The position numbers and the translations under genes were made by a program. A model generated the notes under the pieces. That model was not told where the DNA came from, ran no database searches, and was given only the letters and a program-made list of their open reading frames with translations. Positions 7,513 through 15,077 of a DNA stretch of 22,597 nt are shown here, piece by piece. This stretch comes from CBDIHP01 sp965279195 (lineage in GTDB: Bacteria; Planctomycetota; Planctomycetia; Isosphaerales; Isosphaeraceae). The first letter of the stretch is position 1. Each line of letters starts with the position of its first letter. The stretch covers positions 1-22,597 of the forward strand of contig CBDIHP010000001.1 in NCBI GenBank assembly GCA_965279195.1, given 5' to 3'.

Positions 7513-8489
7513 GCGACCAGGACGTCCGCGATCAGATCAACAAGCGATTCTCGCTCAACTGGTTGATCCAGGGGGCGGCGCAGCACGCCGGCATGACCCT
7601 CCACCACCTGCTCCGCGACGAGCTGGAGGCCATCCGGCCGGGGCTGGTCACGCTCTATGATCAGTATGCGTTGGTGAACATCCTGCAATACTGGTCGGCC
7701 GCGGGCCGGCTGATGCTCGGCTCGCCGAAGGCGTTCTGGAGGCGGGCGCAGGCCTCGCCGCGGCACCCGTTCCACGGGCATCGCGTGCTCCGCGAGCACG
7801 GGCGGCGCCCTGGCGGAGGACTCGCGTCGGCGGGCCCTGAGGCGCTGCGAGGAGAAGGGCTACAACGGCCTGCGGTACGCCTTCGGCGTGGCCAGCGAGT
7901 TCGTCGTCCTCGGCGGGATGCAACGCGAGGCGGGCGTCGAGCGCGAGCTGGAGGCCCTGGCGAAGGAGGGCCGCGGTCCGGGTCTGGGGCGTTCCCATCG
8001 AGAAGCTCGATGCCCGCATCACCGGCGACGTCCGGTTCGGGCACATCACCCCGCCCCGCACCCGCGCCGGCCGGGTGTTCCAGATGGGGGCGGTCGGCTA
8101 CGGCGGCGTCCTTCGCACGGAGTCGGGCCTGATGGTCGTCGGCCGGGGCACGAACTGGTACCTGCTCGCCAAGGAACTGGTGAAGGGGACGGCCGAGCTG
8201 ATCTGCATGCACGGCCTGAACGAAATCGACGACGACAACCTATCAATCGGTGATCGAGGCCGCCGACGGCGTGGACTTCGAGCCCTGGATGCTCCAGACC
8301 GGCGGCGAACTCTGGCGCCGGCTCCTCGCCGTCGCCCCCCTGCGCCGCCCGATCGCCGACCTCCTGATGCACATCGCCCGCCTGCCCCCGAGATCCCTCG
8401 AAGCCCTCCTCCTCGCCGTCCTCGAGGACCCCCCCTGGGCCGCCGAACTCCTTGGCGGGTTGGGGCCCGGGGGTGAGCCGAGTGGGTAA
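7509..8489 (+). pseudogene. Frameshifted planctomycete hypothetical gene
   Basis: One protein of about 325 residues can be followed across four segments in three frames. Segment 1 runs from GTG 7509 to about 7790 (begins VSDQDVRDQINKRFSLNWLI, includes LVTLYDQYALVNILQYW). Segment 2 runs from about 7790 to 7970 (ALAEDSRRRALRRCEEKGYN, then ASEFVVLGGMQREAG). Segment 3 runs from about 7970 to 8240 (VWGVPIEKLDARITGDVRFG, VGYGGVLRTESGLMVVGR, ELVKGTAELICMHGLNE). Segment 4 runs from about 8240 to the stop at 8489 (VIEAADGVDFEPWMLQTGGE, LWRRLLAV). Each switch requires a small indel, and no segment alone is a normal protein. The family is uncharacterised, though its style is familiar from Isosphaera-type genomes. 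Assembly indels could produce the same picture, but the neighbouring genes read cleanly. Confidence 0.75.
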
Positions 8490-8667
8490 GCATGTGGATG
8501 CTCTGGTATCCCCCGGCTATTTCAATCCCGATGAGTCCTGCTTTGTCGATTTTTTCCATTTTGTGGCTGTAATGACGGGTCCACTTGGGTTGACGACTAG
8601 CAAGAGACAAGCGGCCTTGCCACAATGGAAAAACATCGATCTTGAATAGGTTGCAGGCGAAGTCATC

Positions 8668-9762
8668 ATGGAAAGTCGCTATATCGTTCTCAGTCCCACA
8701 CTTATGGGAAAATTTCACCAAGACGAGTTGATCACTCTGAGTCAATTAGGGGACGCTGTCACACAGTTTTTGGCCAAAGGGGCGATCCGAGAACTGAGGC
8801 AATCGGATGCAATTCGCTTCGAAGAGCTGACCTTAAAGGTATTCACTCTGCCCACAGATGCGCTTACCTTTAGTACCTGGTTATCCAGCATCATCGGCAC
8901 TCCCCGGATATGCCATACAGCATTTAAACCTGACGTTGGTCGTCACGAATTCCCAATCGGAGACGGGTACATAACCGTTGGCCGTGCTGAGTCGATCCCT
9001 GCATCGCATCCGGACGGCTACCTCCGGATCGGTATACATGCCATGTATTTTGGTGTCACCAAAATGAGCACGAAAGAGCTGCAAAGTCATGAGCCGATCT
9101 CGTTTCGGATACTGACTTTGTCTCGAAATAGGATTCGAATTCAGGCCCGCAATGGTGTTATCGCACTTGCTGCATATTTTGAAGCTATACTGGCAGAGAT
9201 CCAAGTTCGCTGGCCCGAAGCCGATCTTGGTTTGGAGGGAGACGAAGTCAAGCCCTCCCTTGCAGTTGACGCAAATTTGCTGGATCCACTTGCGCGACCT
9301 CTGAAAGTCATGATATGCTATTCACATCACAATGAAAGTCAACGTAAAAGAATCGATACTCACTTGGCTCTATTGAGGCGGCAGGGGTTAATTGACATTT
9401 GGTGTGATCGCAAGATCACTGCAGGTTCTAAATGGGAAAGCGAAATTGACAAACATCTCAATGGATCGGATTTGATTTTATTGCTGGTGAGCGCGGAGTT
9501 TCTTGAGTCCGATTATTGCTACGGCATCGAAATGGAACGTGCCTTAGAGCGGCATCGTGCCAGTGAAGCTCGCGTCATACCGATTGTTCTGCGAGACTGC
9601 TTTTGGTTGGATACGAAACTAAGTGAGTTGCAAGCTCTACCAACGGATGGATTTCCAGTCGATTCCAAAAAGTGGAAATCAACTAATGCTGCCTATGTGA
9701 ATATTGCGAAGGGGATTCAGAAGGCGGTCGAAGAGATAAGAAAAGGCTTGAGCAAAGGGTAA
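8668..9762 (+). CDS. TIR-domain protein with unrecognised N-terminal domain
   Basis: A 364-residue protein. Residues 213-350 form a TIR domain: PLKVMICYSHHNE (first strand and box 1), GLIDIWCDRKITAGSKW, SDLILLLVSAEFLESDYCY, then IEMERALERH and ARVIPIVLRDCFW. Glu288, after SDYCYGI, is at the position of the catalytic glutamate of NAD-hydrolysing bacterial TIR domains. NADase or cyclic-ADP-ribose-type activity is therefore predicted from family knowledge. Residues 1-205 (start MESRYIVLSPTLMGKFHQDE, with IGDGYITVGRAE and GIHAMYFGVTKMSTKEL) match nothing I recognise; they look mixed alpha/beta, with no membrane segment. Such an arrangement fits a sensor joined to a toxic effector, as in phage-defence proteins, but no defence partner gene is seen. 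Codon use and G+C differ strongly from the neighbours. The ribosome-binding site before ATG 8668 is weak (AGGCGAAG), so the start is moderately sure. Confidence 0.87.
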   Translation: MESRYIVLSPTLMGKFHQDELITLSQLGDAVTQFLAKGAIRELRQSDAIRFEELTLKVFTLPTDALTFSTWLSSIIGTPRICHTAFKPDVGRHEFPIGDGYITVGRAESIPASHPDGYLRIGIHAMYFGVTKMSTKELQSHEPISFRILTLSRNRIRIQARNGVIALAAYFEAILAEIQVRWPEADLGLEGDEVKPSLAVDANLLDPLARPLKVMICYSHHNESQRKRIDTHLALLRRQGLIDIWCDRKITAGSKWESEIDKHLNGSDLILLLVSAEFLESDYCYGIEMERALERHRASEARVIPIVLRDCFWLDTKLSELQALPTDGFPVDSKKWKSTNAAYVNIAKGIQKAVEEIRKGLSKG

Positions 9763-9803
9763 GACTGGCAGTAAAAGTAGTAGAAATCCAATTAATATAA
9801 TTT

Positions 9804-9829
9804 AACATACATGTTTATGTATGTTTTTT
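9804..9829 (+). terminator. Terminator-like hairpin after the TIR gene
   Basis: AACATACAT (9804-9812) pairs perfectly with ATGTATGTT (9817-9825) around the loop GTTT, and the T run continues to 9829. The stem is A+T-rich but the architecture is that of an intrinsic terminator, 42 nt after the TIR stop. Confidence 0.7.
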
Positions 9830-9854
9830 GTTTAATTTGTGTTTGCAACTTTGA

Positions 9855-10111
9855 TGGTCGGCTACGTCCGCCCGTTGTCGGGGCGGCCACCCTTGCTCGA
9901 TCGACGATCACAAAGGGCCGATTCTCCTCCCCGATGGCACCCGATGTTATGACCTGGCCGTCGGACCCGTCGCCGCGTTCTGGAAGACCCGATATGCGAT
10001 GCTGGACGCCGACCAGTACAGTTTCCTACGCCTGCCGGGGCCCGCGTGCTCCAGCGGCTCATCGATAGCGGGAATCCTCGGCGCTTCTCGTCCAGCGAGG
10101 TGGAGGACTGA
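9855..10111 (+). pseudogene. Frameshifted remnant of an unknown gene
   Basis: The frame from about 9909 reads DDHKGPILLPDGTRCYDLAV, then GPVAAFWKTRYAMLDADQYS and FLRLPG. Near 10040 the sense passes to another frame, which reads ARVLQRLIDSGNPRRFSSSE to a stop at 10109-10111. The composition is that of the host chromosome, not of the A+T-rich island next to it. No start codon with a ribosome-binding site is visible, so the 5' end is probably missing. The stop lies 3 nt before the start of the next small gene, as in an operon. No family was recognised. Confidence 0.5.
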
Positions 10112-10114
10112 ACG

Positions 10115-10369
10115 ATGAACCGGAGCCGGGGGCGGATCCAGGAGGCGGAGAACTTCTGGAAGGACGTGGAATCCCGGCTGCGGAATCGCCGGGTTTCGAA
10201 CTACAAGGCCGCGATCGCCGCGTATCAGTCTAGATTCCGCCGCGGGCCCGCTGGGGACGAGGCGGGTGTGCCCGAACTCAGCGAGGTCGTGTACAACCAG
10301 GGGGTCGAGCGGATCACCGAGATCATCGAGAAGCTCGCCCCGGATCTCCTGGCGGCGCGGCCGCCCTGA
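10115..10369 (+). CDS. Small helical hypothetical protein
   Basis: An 84-residue protein starting at ATG 10115, with GGAGG at 10102-10106, 8 nt upstream. It is charged and mostly helical (RIQEAENFWKDVESRLRNRR, YNQGVERITEIIEKLAPDLL), with no signal peptide or membrane segment. It follows the broken remnant almost directly, so it probably was the second gene of that operon. No family was recognised. It could now be expressed only if a promoter lies within the remnant or island. Confidence 0.55.
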   Translation: MNRSRGRIQEAENFWKDVESRLRNRRVSNYKAAIAAYQSRFRRGPAGDEAGVPELSEVVYNQGVERITEIIEKLAPDLLAARPP

Positions 10370-10515
10370 TGCTCATGGCATTCCGCCCGGATGAGACCGA
10401 GGCGTGAACATTCGACCGAATCTGGAACCATGCGGTGCGAATCGTCCGCTTCTCTGTGCGTCCCGTTGAGTCTCCTGGCTCATTGGGAAATCGCAACGAT
10501 GAGACGAGATGGCCC

Positions 10516-12066
10516 TCACCTGGCCCGGTGGTCCCACACCACCTCCACATCATTCGCCTGCCTCGGGCCCGGGGTGCTGCGGCCGTCCTGGACGTAGCGG
10601 CGCAGGAGGGTGACGAGTTCCTCGGCGAGGGCGGGGTTGGCGGAGTAGAGGTTGTCCTTCTGGGAAGGGTCGCGGGCGAGGTTGTAGAGTTCGGCCTTCT
10701 GGTTGTGGGGGGCGTAGCCGCGATCGGTGCGGAACCACGGGGGTTCGCCGGCCTGGCGGTTGTCGTCGCCGTCGGGGGCGAGGATCAGGACCCATTCGCC
10801 GCGCCGGATGGCGAAATTCCCCCGCGCACTGTGGTGGACGGTGGCCTCGCGCAGGGGGGACGCGTGGGGCCGGCCCAGCAGGGCGGGCAGGATGTTCACG
10901 CTGTCCACGCCGGCGTCGGCGGGCAGCTTGACATCCAGCAGGGCCGCCAGGGTGGCCATCAGGTCGACGTGGCAGATGGTCTCCGCGCTCGTGGATCCGG
11001 GGCGGATCCGGCCGGGCCAGCTAGCGACGAAGGGGACCCGGTGGCCCCCCTCGCGGACATCGCGCTTGACGCCCCGAAATGGTCCCATGCTCGCGTGACT
11101 ATATTGCTTGATGCGGTCGTAGGCGCCGGGCTTCACCTCGCCGGTGACCTCGGGGCCGTTGTCGCTGGTGAAGATGACGAGCGTGTTCCCCGCGATTTTC
11201 CCGGCCTCGATCGCATCGAGCACGCGGCCGACGACGCGGTCGGTCTGCGCCACGAAGTCGCCGTAGTCGCCGACGCCCGTCCTGCCGCGGAACTCGGCCG
11301 AGGGCACCACGGGGTAGTGCGGCGAGGTCAGCGGCAGGTACAGGAAGAACGGTTGCCGAGATTTGGACATCTCGTCGATGTAAGCGACGGCCTGGCGCTC
11401 GAGTTCGGGGAGGATGTCGGTCAGGTCCCAGCCGGGGAGCATCGGGCCGGCGATGTTGAAGCTGCGCTTGCCGACGGGCGCGGCCTCGGTGGGCAGGCCG
11501 ACGGTGCGGTCGTCCTCGATGAAGCAGTAGGGCGGGTAGTTGGGCACGTCGGTCCCGAAGTAGCGGTCGAACCCCCGCGCGGTGGGGCCGCCGGGGATCG
11601 GCCTCGCGAAGTCGCGGCGCCCCGACGCATCGGCCCTCGGCCAGTCCCAGCCCAGGTGCCACTTGCCGATGCAGGCCGTGGCATATCCTTGTTTCTTGAG
11701 CATCGCGGGCACCGTCAGCCGCCCCTCCGAGATGAGCGGCGGCGAGAACGGCCCCAGCACGTTGCGCTGGAGCTTCGTCCGCCAGGCGTAGCGGCCGGTC
11801 AGCAGCCCGTAACGCGTCGGCGTGCAGACGGCCGACGGCGAGTGGGCATCGGTGAACCGGATCCCTTGCCTCGCCAACCGGTCGACGTTCGGCGTGGGGA
11901 TCTTCGACCCCGGGTGGAACGCCCCGACGTCGCCATAGCCCAGGTCATCCGCGAGGATATAAACAACATTCGGACGATCCGGCGACGAGTCCGCCGAGGC
12001 GGCGCTGCACAGCCCGATGGCGAGGAGTAGCGGGGTGAATTCAATTGTAAATAATGATCGCATCAT
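10516..12066 (-). CDS. Type I sulfatase (arylsulfatase family)
   Basis: A 516-residue secreted sulfatase that hydrolyses sulfate esters, probably on sulfated polysaccharides. A signal peptide (to about residue 25) is followed by the metal-binding start PNVVYILADDLGYGDVG. The formylglycine signature CTPTR has Cys81 as the residue to be oxidised, and is followed by YGLLTGR. Other family motifs are GKWHLG (134-139), SPHYPV (249-254) and FTSDNGPE with Asp302 and Asn303 as calcium ligands. The length is normal for the family. Cys-type sulfatases need a maturation enzyme, and none is in the window. The ATG overlaps the TAA of the upstream 141-aa gene (TAATG) and lacks its own ribosome-binding site, so translation is probably coupled. 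ATG 12063 is an alternative start. The exact substrate cannot be told. Confidence 0.95.
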   Translation of the reverse strand: MMRSLFTIEFTPLLLAIGLCSAASADSSPDRPNVVYILADDLGYGDVGAFHPGSKIPTPNVDRLARQGIRFTDAHSPSAVCTPTRYGLLTGRYAWRTKLQRNVLGPFSPPLISEGRLTVPAMLKKQGYATACIGKWHLGWDWPRADASGRRDFARPIPGGPTARGFDRYFGTDVPNYPPYCFIEDDRTVGLPTEAAPVGKRSFNIAGPMLPGWDLTDILPELERQAVAYIDEMSKSRQPFFLYLPLTSPHYPVVPSAEFRGRTGVGDYGDFVAQTDRVVGRVLDAIEAGKIAGNTLVIFTSDNGPEVTGEVKPGAYDRIKQYSHASMGPFRGVKRDVREGGHRVPFVASWPGRIRPGSTSAETICHVDLMATLAALLDVKLPADAGVDSVNILPALLGRPHASPLREATVHHSARGNFAIRRGEWVLILAPDGDDNRQAGEPPWFRTDRGYAPHNQKAELYNLARDPSQKDNLYSANPALAEELVTLLRRYVQDGRSTPGPRQANDVEVVWDHRAR

Positions 12067-12491
12067 TATGTTAGGATAGGTAGTCGTTGCTTGGAGATTT
12101 CGTAGAGTACCCCGCCTTCCAGCCGCATCTCTTCATTCACCCTCTGGAATTCCCGCCACGGCACCTTCCGGACAGGTGGGGCAATCGGCCGGTTGTCATC
12201 GGATCCGAACCACCAGAGCAGTTCGACGCGGTCCACGGGGAAGAGTTCGAGGTCGTATCCGATGAAGTGGGTCGGGATCAACCTCGCCGGACCGCCCTCA
12301 CGCCCCTCGATCGCCCCGCATCCACATCCGCCACCATTCGCGATGTGATAGTTTGGGAACGCGCCGAGGCACCAGAGCCGGCCTTCCCCTTCGGGCAACC
12401 GGAACGCCGACTGGAGGGGTAGGGCCAGAGTGTCCGTGCCGGCATTCTCGTCGAGCCGGACGGTCAACTCGATGCAGTCGCACATGAGCAT
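12066..12491 (-). CDS. Hypothetical protein with CGCG motif, coupled to the sulfatase
   Basis: A 141-residue protein starting at ATG 12491-12489, with GGAAGG closely upstream. Its cysteines are at 4, 6, 41, 56 and 58 (MCDC near the start, NGGGCGCGAIEG in the middle), which could bind a metal or form disulfides. The second half has FIGYDLELFPVDRVELLWWF and a hydrophilic helical end (WREFQRVNEEMRLEGG). There is no signal peptide or membrane segment, so it is probably cytoplasmic. No family was recognised. It ends in the first base of the sulfatase start codon, which makes co-translation likely. A role linked to the sulfatase is inference from position only. Confidence 0.75.
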   Translation of the reverse strand: MLMCDCIELTVRLDENAGTDTLALPLQSAFRLPEGEGRLWCLGAFPNYHIANGGGCGCGAIEGREGGPARLIPTHFIGYDLELFPVDRVELLWWFGSDDNRPIAPPVRKVPWREFQRVNEEMRLEGGVLYEISKQRLPILT

Positions 12492-12518
12492 GGTTCCTTC
12501 CCGACCGCTCTCGTCTGC

Positions 12519-12647
12519 TTATGCGATGAACGGCCTTCCAGCGATTTCAAGTCGAAGATACCATCGGCCCCGCGGTTCGGCGAGGGCCGAGATCAGCAGG
12601 AACCCGCCGGGCACGCCAACCAGCAGCATCCACGGCGACCTGAGCAC
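12519..12647 (-). CDS. 42-residue single-pass membrane peptide
   Basis: A short frame starting at GTG 12647-12645, with the strong ribosome-binding site GAGGAGGGG at 12663-12655, 7 nt upstream. It has a basic start (VLRSPW), a membrane segment of about 16 residues (MLLVGVPGGFLLISAL), and a polar tail (AEPRGRWYLRLEIAGRPFIA). It ends 27 nt before the start of the 141-aa gene on the same strand, giving an apparent operon with that gene and the sulfatase. The same frame stays open for 19 more codons upstream with protein-like content (LHKIVTRRGFA) but has no ATG there, so it may be the remains of a longer protein. No family was recognised. Confidence 0.5.
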   Translation of the reverse strand: MLRSPWMLLVGVPGGFLLISALAEPRGRWYLRLEIAGRPFIA

Positions 12648-12952
12648 GGCGAAACCCCTCCTCGTGACGATCTTGTGCAGATATGTCGGCCCCGGGCCAT
12701 TTTAGATGACCGCCCCGGGCCTCGCAATGGCCCCACCAGCTCGGCGCTCCGGATCCCCCATTTCGTATAAGCAAGACGAATCCGATTCATCACAGACCCT
12801 TGGGCAGTAACGTGTTCAAAATCAACACTGAAAATCTGAAACGTGAGGATGCCTCCTTGTTGATGGGGTGCGACAATTGTAGGATGTAGCATCCTCATCC
12901 GCGCCGCGCGGATTTCCCGGGGGCGTGCCGGAGTCGAGAGGGGGAGCAATCC
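12648..12952. other. Divergent intergenic region
   Basis: About 300 bases between the minus-strand sulfatase operon and the plus-strand thioredoxin gene. It should hold promoters for both directions. The part at 12760-12850 is relatively A+T-rich, but I could not pick out convincing -35/-10 pairs. It holds the inverted repeat at 12844-12897. Confidence 0.5.
12844..12897. repeat. 9-bp inverted repeat TGAGGATGC/GCATCCTCA
   Basis: TGAGGATGC (12844-12852) pairs with GCATCCTCA (12889-12897) across 36 nt. It ends 56 nt before the thioredoxin gene start. It could form a leader hairpin or a two-site operator. Role unknown. Confidence 0.45.
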
Positions 12953-14515
12953 ATGGGTGTTCGCGTGATGGGTTCTCTGCTCGGGGCGCTCTGCCTGCTG
13001 GGGGGCCGGGGGGCGGTGGCTGCGGAGGGGGAGGCGGGGGAGCTGGTCGCGAGGCTGAAGGCGTCGCTGGACGCGGTGCGGACGGTGCAGGGGACGTATC
13101 GGACGTATTTCTCGCCGAAGACGCCGGGCACGAATTCCATCGAGCCGGACGGTCGGCCCGTGCCGGGGGGGGTCGCGGGGCCGGGCGGGCTGATCCTGTA
13201 TTCGGAGTTCGACTGGGCCTGGCAGGCCGGTCCCTATCGCGAGGCCATCGATGGCCGCTGGGGGTTCACGCACGAGGGCCGGATGCATTACGATCCGATC
13301 ACCCTTTTCTATGATGGTGCGATCCTCCGGACCTTGAATCGACAGATCCCGTCGGGACTCGTCAAGCCGCTCGACGATTCCTTTGTCGTGTGGCGGGGTC
13401 CGCTCCGGTTGATGGGCATCGAGTTCGGATTTGACCCGAAGCGAAACATTGACGATCTTCTGCATGATGCGAAGTTGATCGATCTGCCGGGCACGCCGGC
13501 CCCTATCCGGGTGCTGAGGGGGGACTTCCGCGAATACGGCCAGGACCTGCGAATCACGACCTGGATCGACACGAAGCACGGGCACCTCCCGCGCAAAATT
13601 GAAGTGTTCGAGAAGGCCAGGCGGAACGTCACCTCGCTCGTCGAGAATGAGGAGATCCGCGAGGTCGCGCCGGGGGTCTGGATGGTGACCCGGGGCGCGC
13701 AGACGAACTACTACGCCGCCAGTGTCCAGTTCCCCGGCGGGATGTCGGTTCAGGACTTCCGGAAGCTCGATCCCGAGGCCCAGAAGGCGATGGCCGCCCA
13801 GGCCGTTTTCGTCCCGGGCATCCTCGGATTGGGCACGCAGACCTGGATCGCCGACACAGCCACGCTCCGTTTGAACCAGGCAATCCCCCGGACCCGCTTC
13901 GTGCTGGATTTCGCGGAGGGGACCAAACTCTTCGACTCCACACACAACCCGCCCCTGCGGTATCCCTACAAGAAGGAGCGGACGCCCGAGGAGTGGCGGG
14001 CCATCGTCGAGTCGAACGCGAAGCGGGCGCGGCAGGATGACCAGCGACGCAAGGCGCAGGACGCCCTCCTGGGCAAGCCCGCGCCCGGGTTCCCCGAGCG
14101 GGCGGCCTGGATCAACGGCCCCTCGCGGACGGTCGCCGACCTGGCGGGGAAGGTGGTGATCCTCGACTTCTGGGCCGAGTGGTGCGGCCCCTGCCGCAAC
14201 GACCTCCCCGCACTCGCCGCCCTGCACGCCAAACGCGCCGAGACCGGCATCGAGATCATCGGCGTCCACGCCGCCGGCAGCGACCGCGCGGCGATCGACC
14301 AGATCATCAAGACGTTTCATCTCGATTATTCCATCGTCGTCGATACCCCCTCCGCCGGAGGTTGGGGCACCCTCTTCGGCCGCCACGCCGTCACGACGAT
14401 CCCGCACTCGGTGCTGCTCAACCGTCACGGCCGCGTGGCGGCCTCCGGGAATCTGGCGGATGTCCTCGCCCGGGCGAAGGCGATCGTCTCGGAGGGGGAA
14501 TCGCCCAGGCCGTGA
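12953..14515 (+). CDS. LolA-like domain fused to a TlpA-type thioredoxin
   Basis: A 520-residue exported protein. The signal peptide ends near residue 24 (GGRGAVAA). Residues 28-260 look like a LolA-type half-barrel, as in 'outer membrane lipoprotein-sorting' proteins: ELVARLKASLDAVRTVQGTY, then beta strands through WAWQAGPYREAIDGRW and ITTWIDTKHGHLPRKIEVFE. Residues 371-515 are a TlpA/ResA-like thioredoxin with the active site WCGPC (Cys411, Cys414) in VVILDFWAEWCGPCRNDLP and the cis-proline loop TTIPHSVLL (Pro484). A charged linker joins them. It probably acts on disulfides outside the cytoplasm; a lipid or lipoprotein partner for the first domain is inference. GAGGGGGAG just upstream supports ATG 12953. 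Confidence 0.85.
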   Translation: MGVRVMGSLLGALCLLGGRGAVAAEGEAGELVARLKASLDAVRTVQGTYRTYFSPKTPGTNSIEPDGRPVPGGVAGPGGLILYSEFDWAWQAGPYREAIDGRWGFTHEGRMHYDPITLFYDGAILRTLNRQIPSGLVKPLDDSFVVWRGPLRLMGIEFGFDPKRNIDDLLHDAKLIDLPGTPAPIRVLRGDFREYGQDLRITTWIDTKHGHLPRKIEVFEKARRNVTSLVENEEIREVAPGVWMVTRGAQTNYYAASVQFPGGMSVQDFRKLDPEAQKAMAAQAVFVPGILGLGTQTWIADTATLRLNQAIPRTRFVLDFAEGTKLFDSTHNPPLRYPYKKERTPEEWRAIVESNAKRARQDDQRRKAQDALLGKPAPGFPERAAWINGPSRTVADLAGKVVILDFWAEWCGPCRNDLPALAALHAKRAETGIEIIGVHAAGSDRAAIDQIIKTFHLDYSIVVDTPSAGGWGTLFGRHAVTTIPHSVLLNRHGRVAASGNLADVLARAKAIVSEGESPRP

Positions 14516-14583
14516 CGGCGGTGGAACCACAACCCGGGAACCCGCGTTCGGATGGTTCGCCGGACTCACCCCCAAGGAGAATG

Positions 14584-14904
14584 ATGCGCACCACGAGCAT
14601 TCACGGCCTGATGGTGGGTGTCCTCATCTCGGGCGTCGCGCTGGCGGGGTTCGGGTGGCGGGCGTCGGTGCGGCGTTCGCATGTGGAAATGTTGACGGGG
14701 GCGGCCCTCGCGCATGCGAGGCTGGAGGTCGGCGACCTGTCGCGGTTTCGGGTGGATGTCCGCGAGGAGTCGGGCGGGGTGCGGGTGGATCTCTGCGAGT
14801 TCGATCGGGGCCGTCCGGTCGTCTCGCGGCGGTATCGCGCGACCGGATGCGACTACGGCCTCGATGTGCGTGTGGAAGCGGCGGAGGCCCCGGAGGCGCG
14901 GTGA
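14584..14904 (+). CDS. Small membrane-anchored hypothetical protein
   Basis: A 106-residue protein with AAGGAG at 14574-14579. The second of two adjacent ATG codons (14584) has the better spacing. It has one membrane segment (about residues 9-24, LMVGVLISGVALAGFG) and a mainly beta outer part (FRVDVREESGGVRVDLCEFD, YGLDVRVEAAEAPEAR). No family was recognised. It follows the thioredoxin fusion by 68 nt on the same strand and may be co-transcribed with it. Confidence 0.65.
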   Translation: MRTTSIHGLMVGVLISGVALAGFGWRASVRRSHVEMLTGAALAHARLEVGDLSRFRVDVREESGGVRVDLCEFDRGRPVVSRRYRATGCDYGLDVRVEAAEAPEAR

Positions 14905-15077
14905 CGGGCGGGGGGTGCAGGGGGAGTTCGGGTGGGGCACGGATGATGGGTCGGAAACGTGCGGGGGGCGGGATCCAGCCCCTCCTCAGCCCGGCCCCAG
15001 CCTCGCTACAATGCCGGCGGCGCCGGGCGGCGGCCCGCGACGGGCCGGGCCCTGGCGTCGGGAAGTGGGAGGTGATC

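Larger units (their letters stand above)
8490..9850. other. A+T-rich island
   Basis: Base composition drops sharply between about 8495 and 9850. Hand counts are 27 of 60 G+C at 8701-8760, 29 of 60 at 9361-9420 and 10 of 60 at 9781-9840, against 45 of 60 at 14161-14220. It holds one intact gene (TIR protein, 8668-9762) and a terminator-like hairpin (9804-9829). The leader at 8490-8667 has no convincing gene or promoter. No integrase, transposase or direct repeat was recognised at either edge. Horizontal acquisition is inferred from composition. Confidence 0.75.

Noticed and set aside
8452..8649. 65-codon plus-strand ORF leading into the A+T-rich island
   Set aside because: It straddles the composition boundary, has no ribosome-binding site and no recognisable content. 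An opposite-strand frame here (GLIGIEIAGGYQSIHM) also caught my eye but could not be supported.
10435..12030. 531-codon open frame on the plus strand
   Set aside because: Antisense of the sulfatase. Long antisense frames are expected at this G+C content.
12593..14575. 660-codon open frame on the minus strand
   Set aside because: It is the antisense frame of the thioredoxin fusion, whose motifs and ribosome-binding site are clear. Its own translation is low-complexity Arg/Gly/Pro with no motif.
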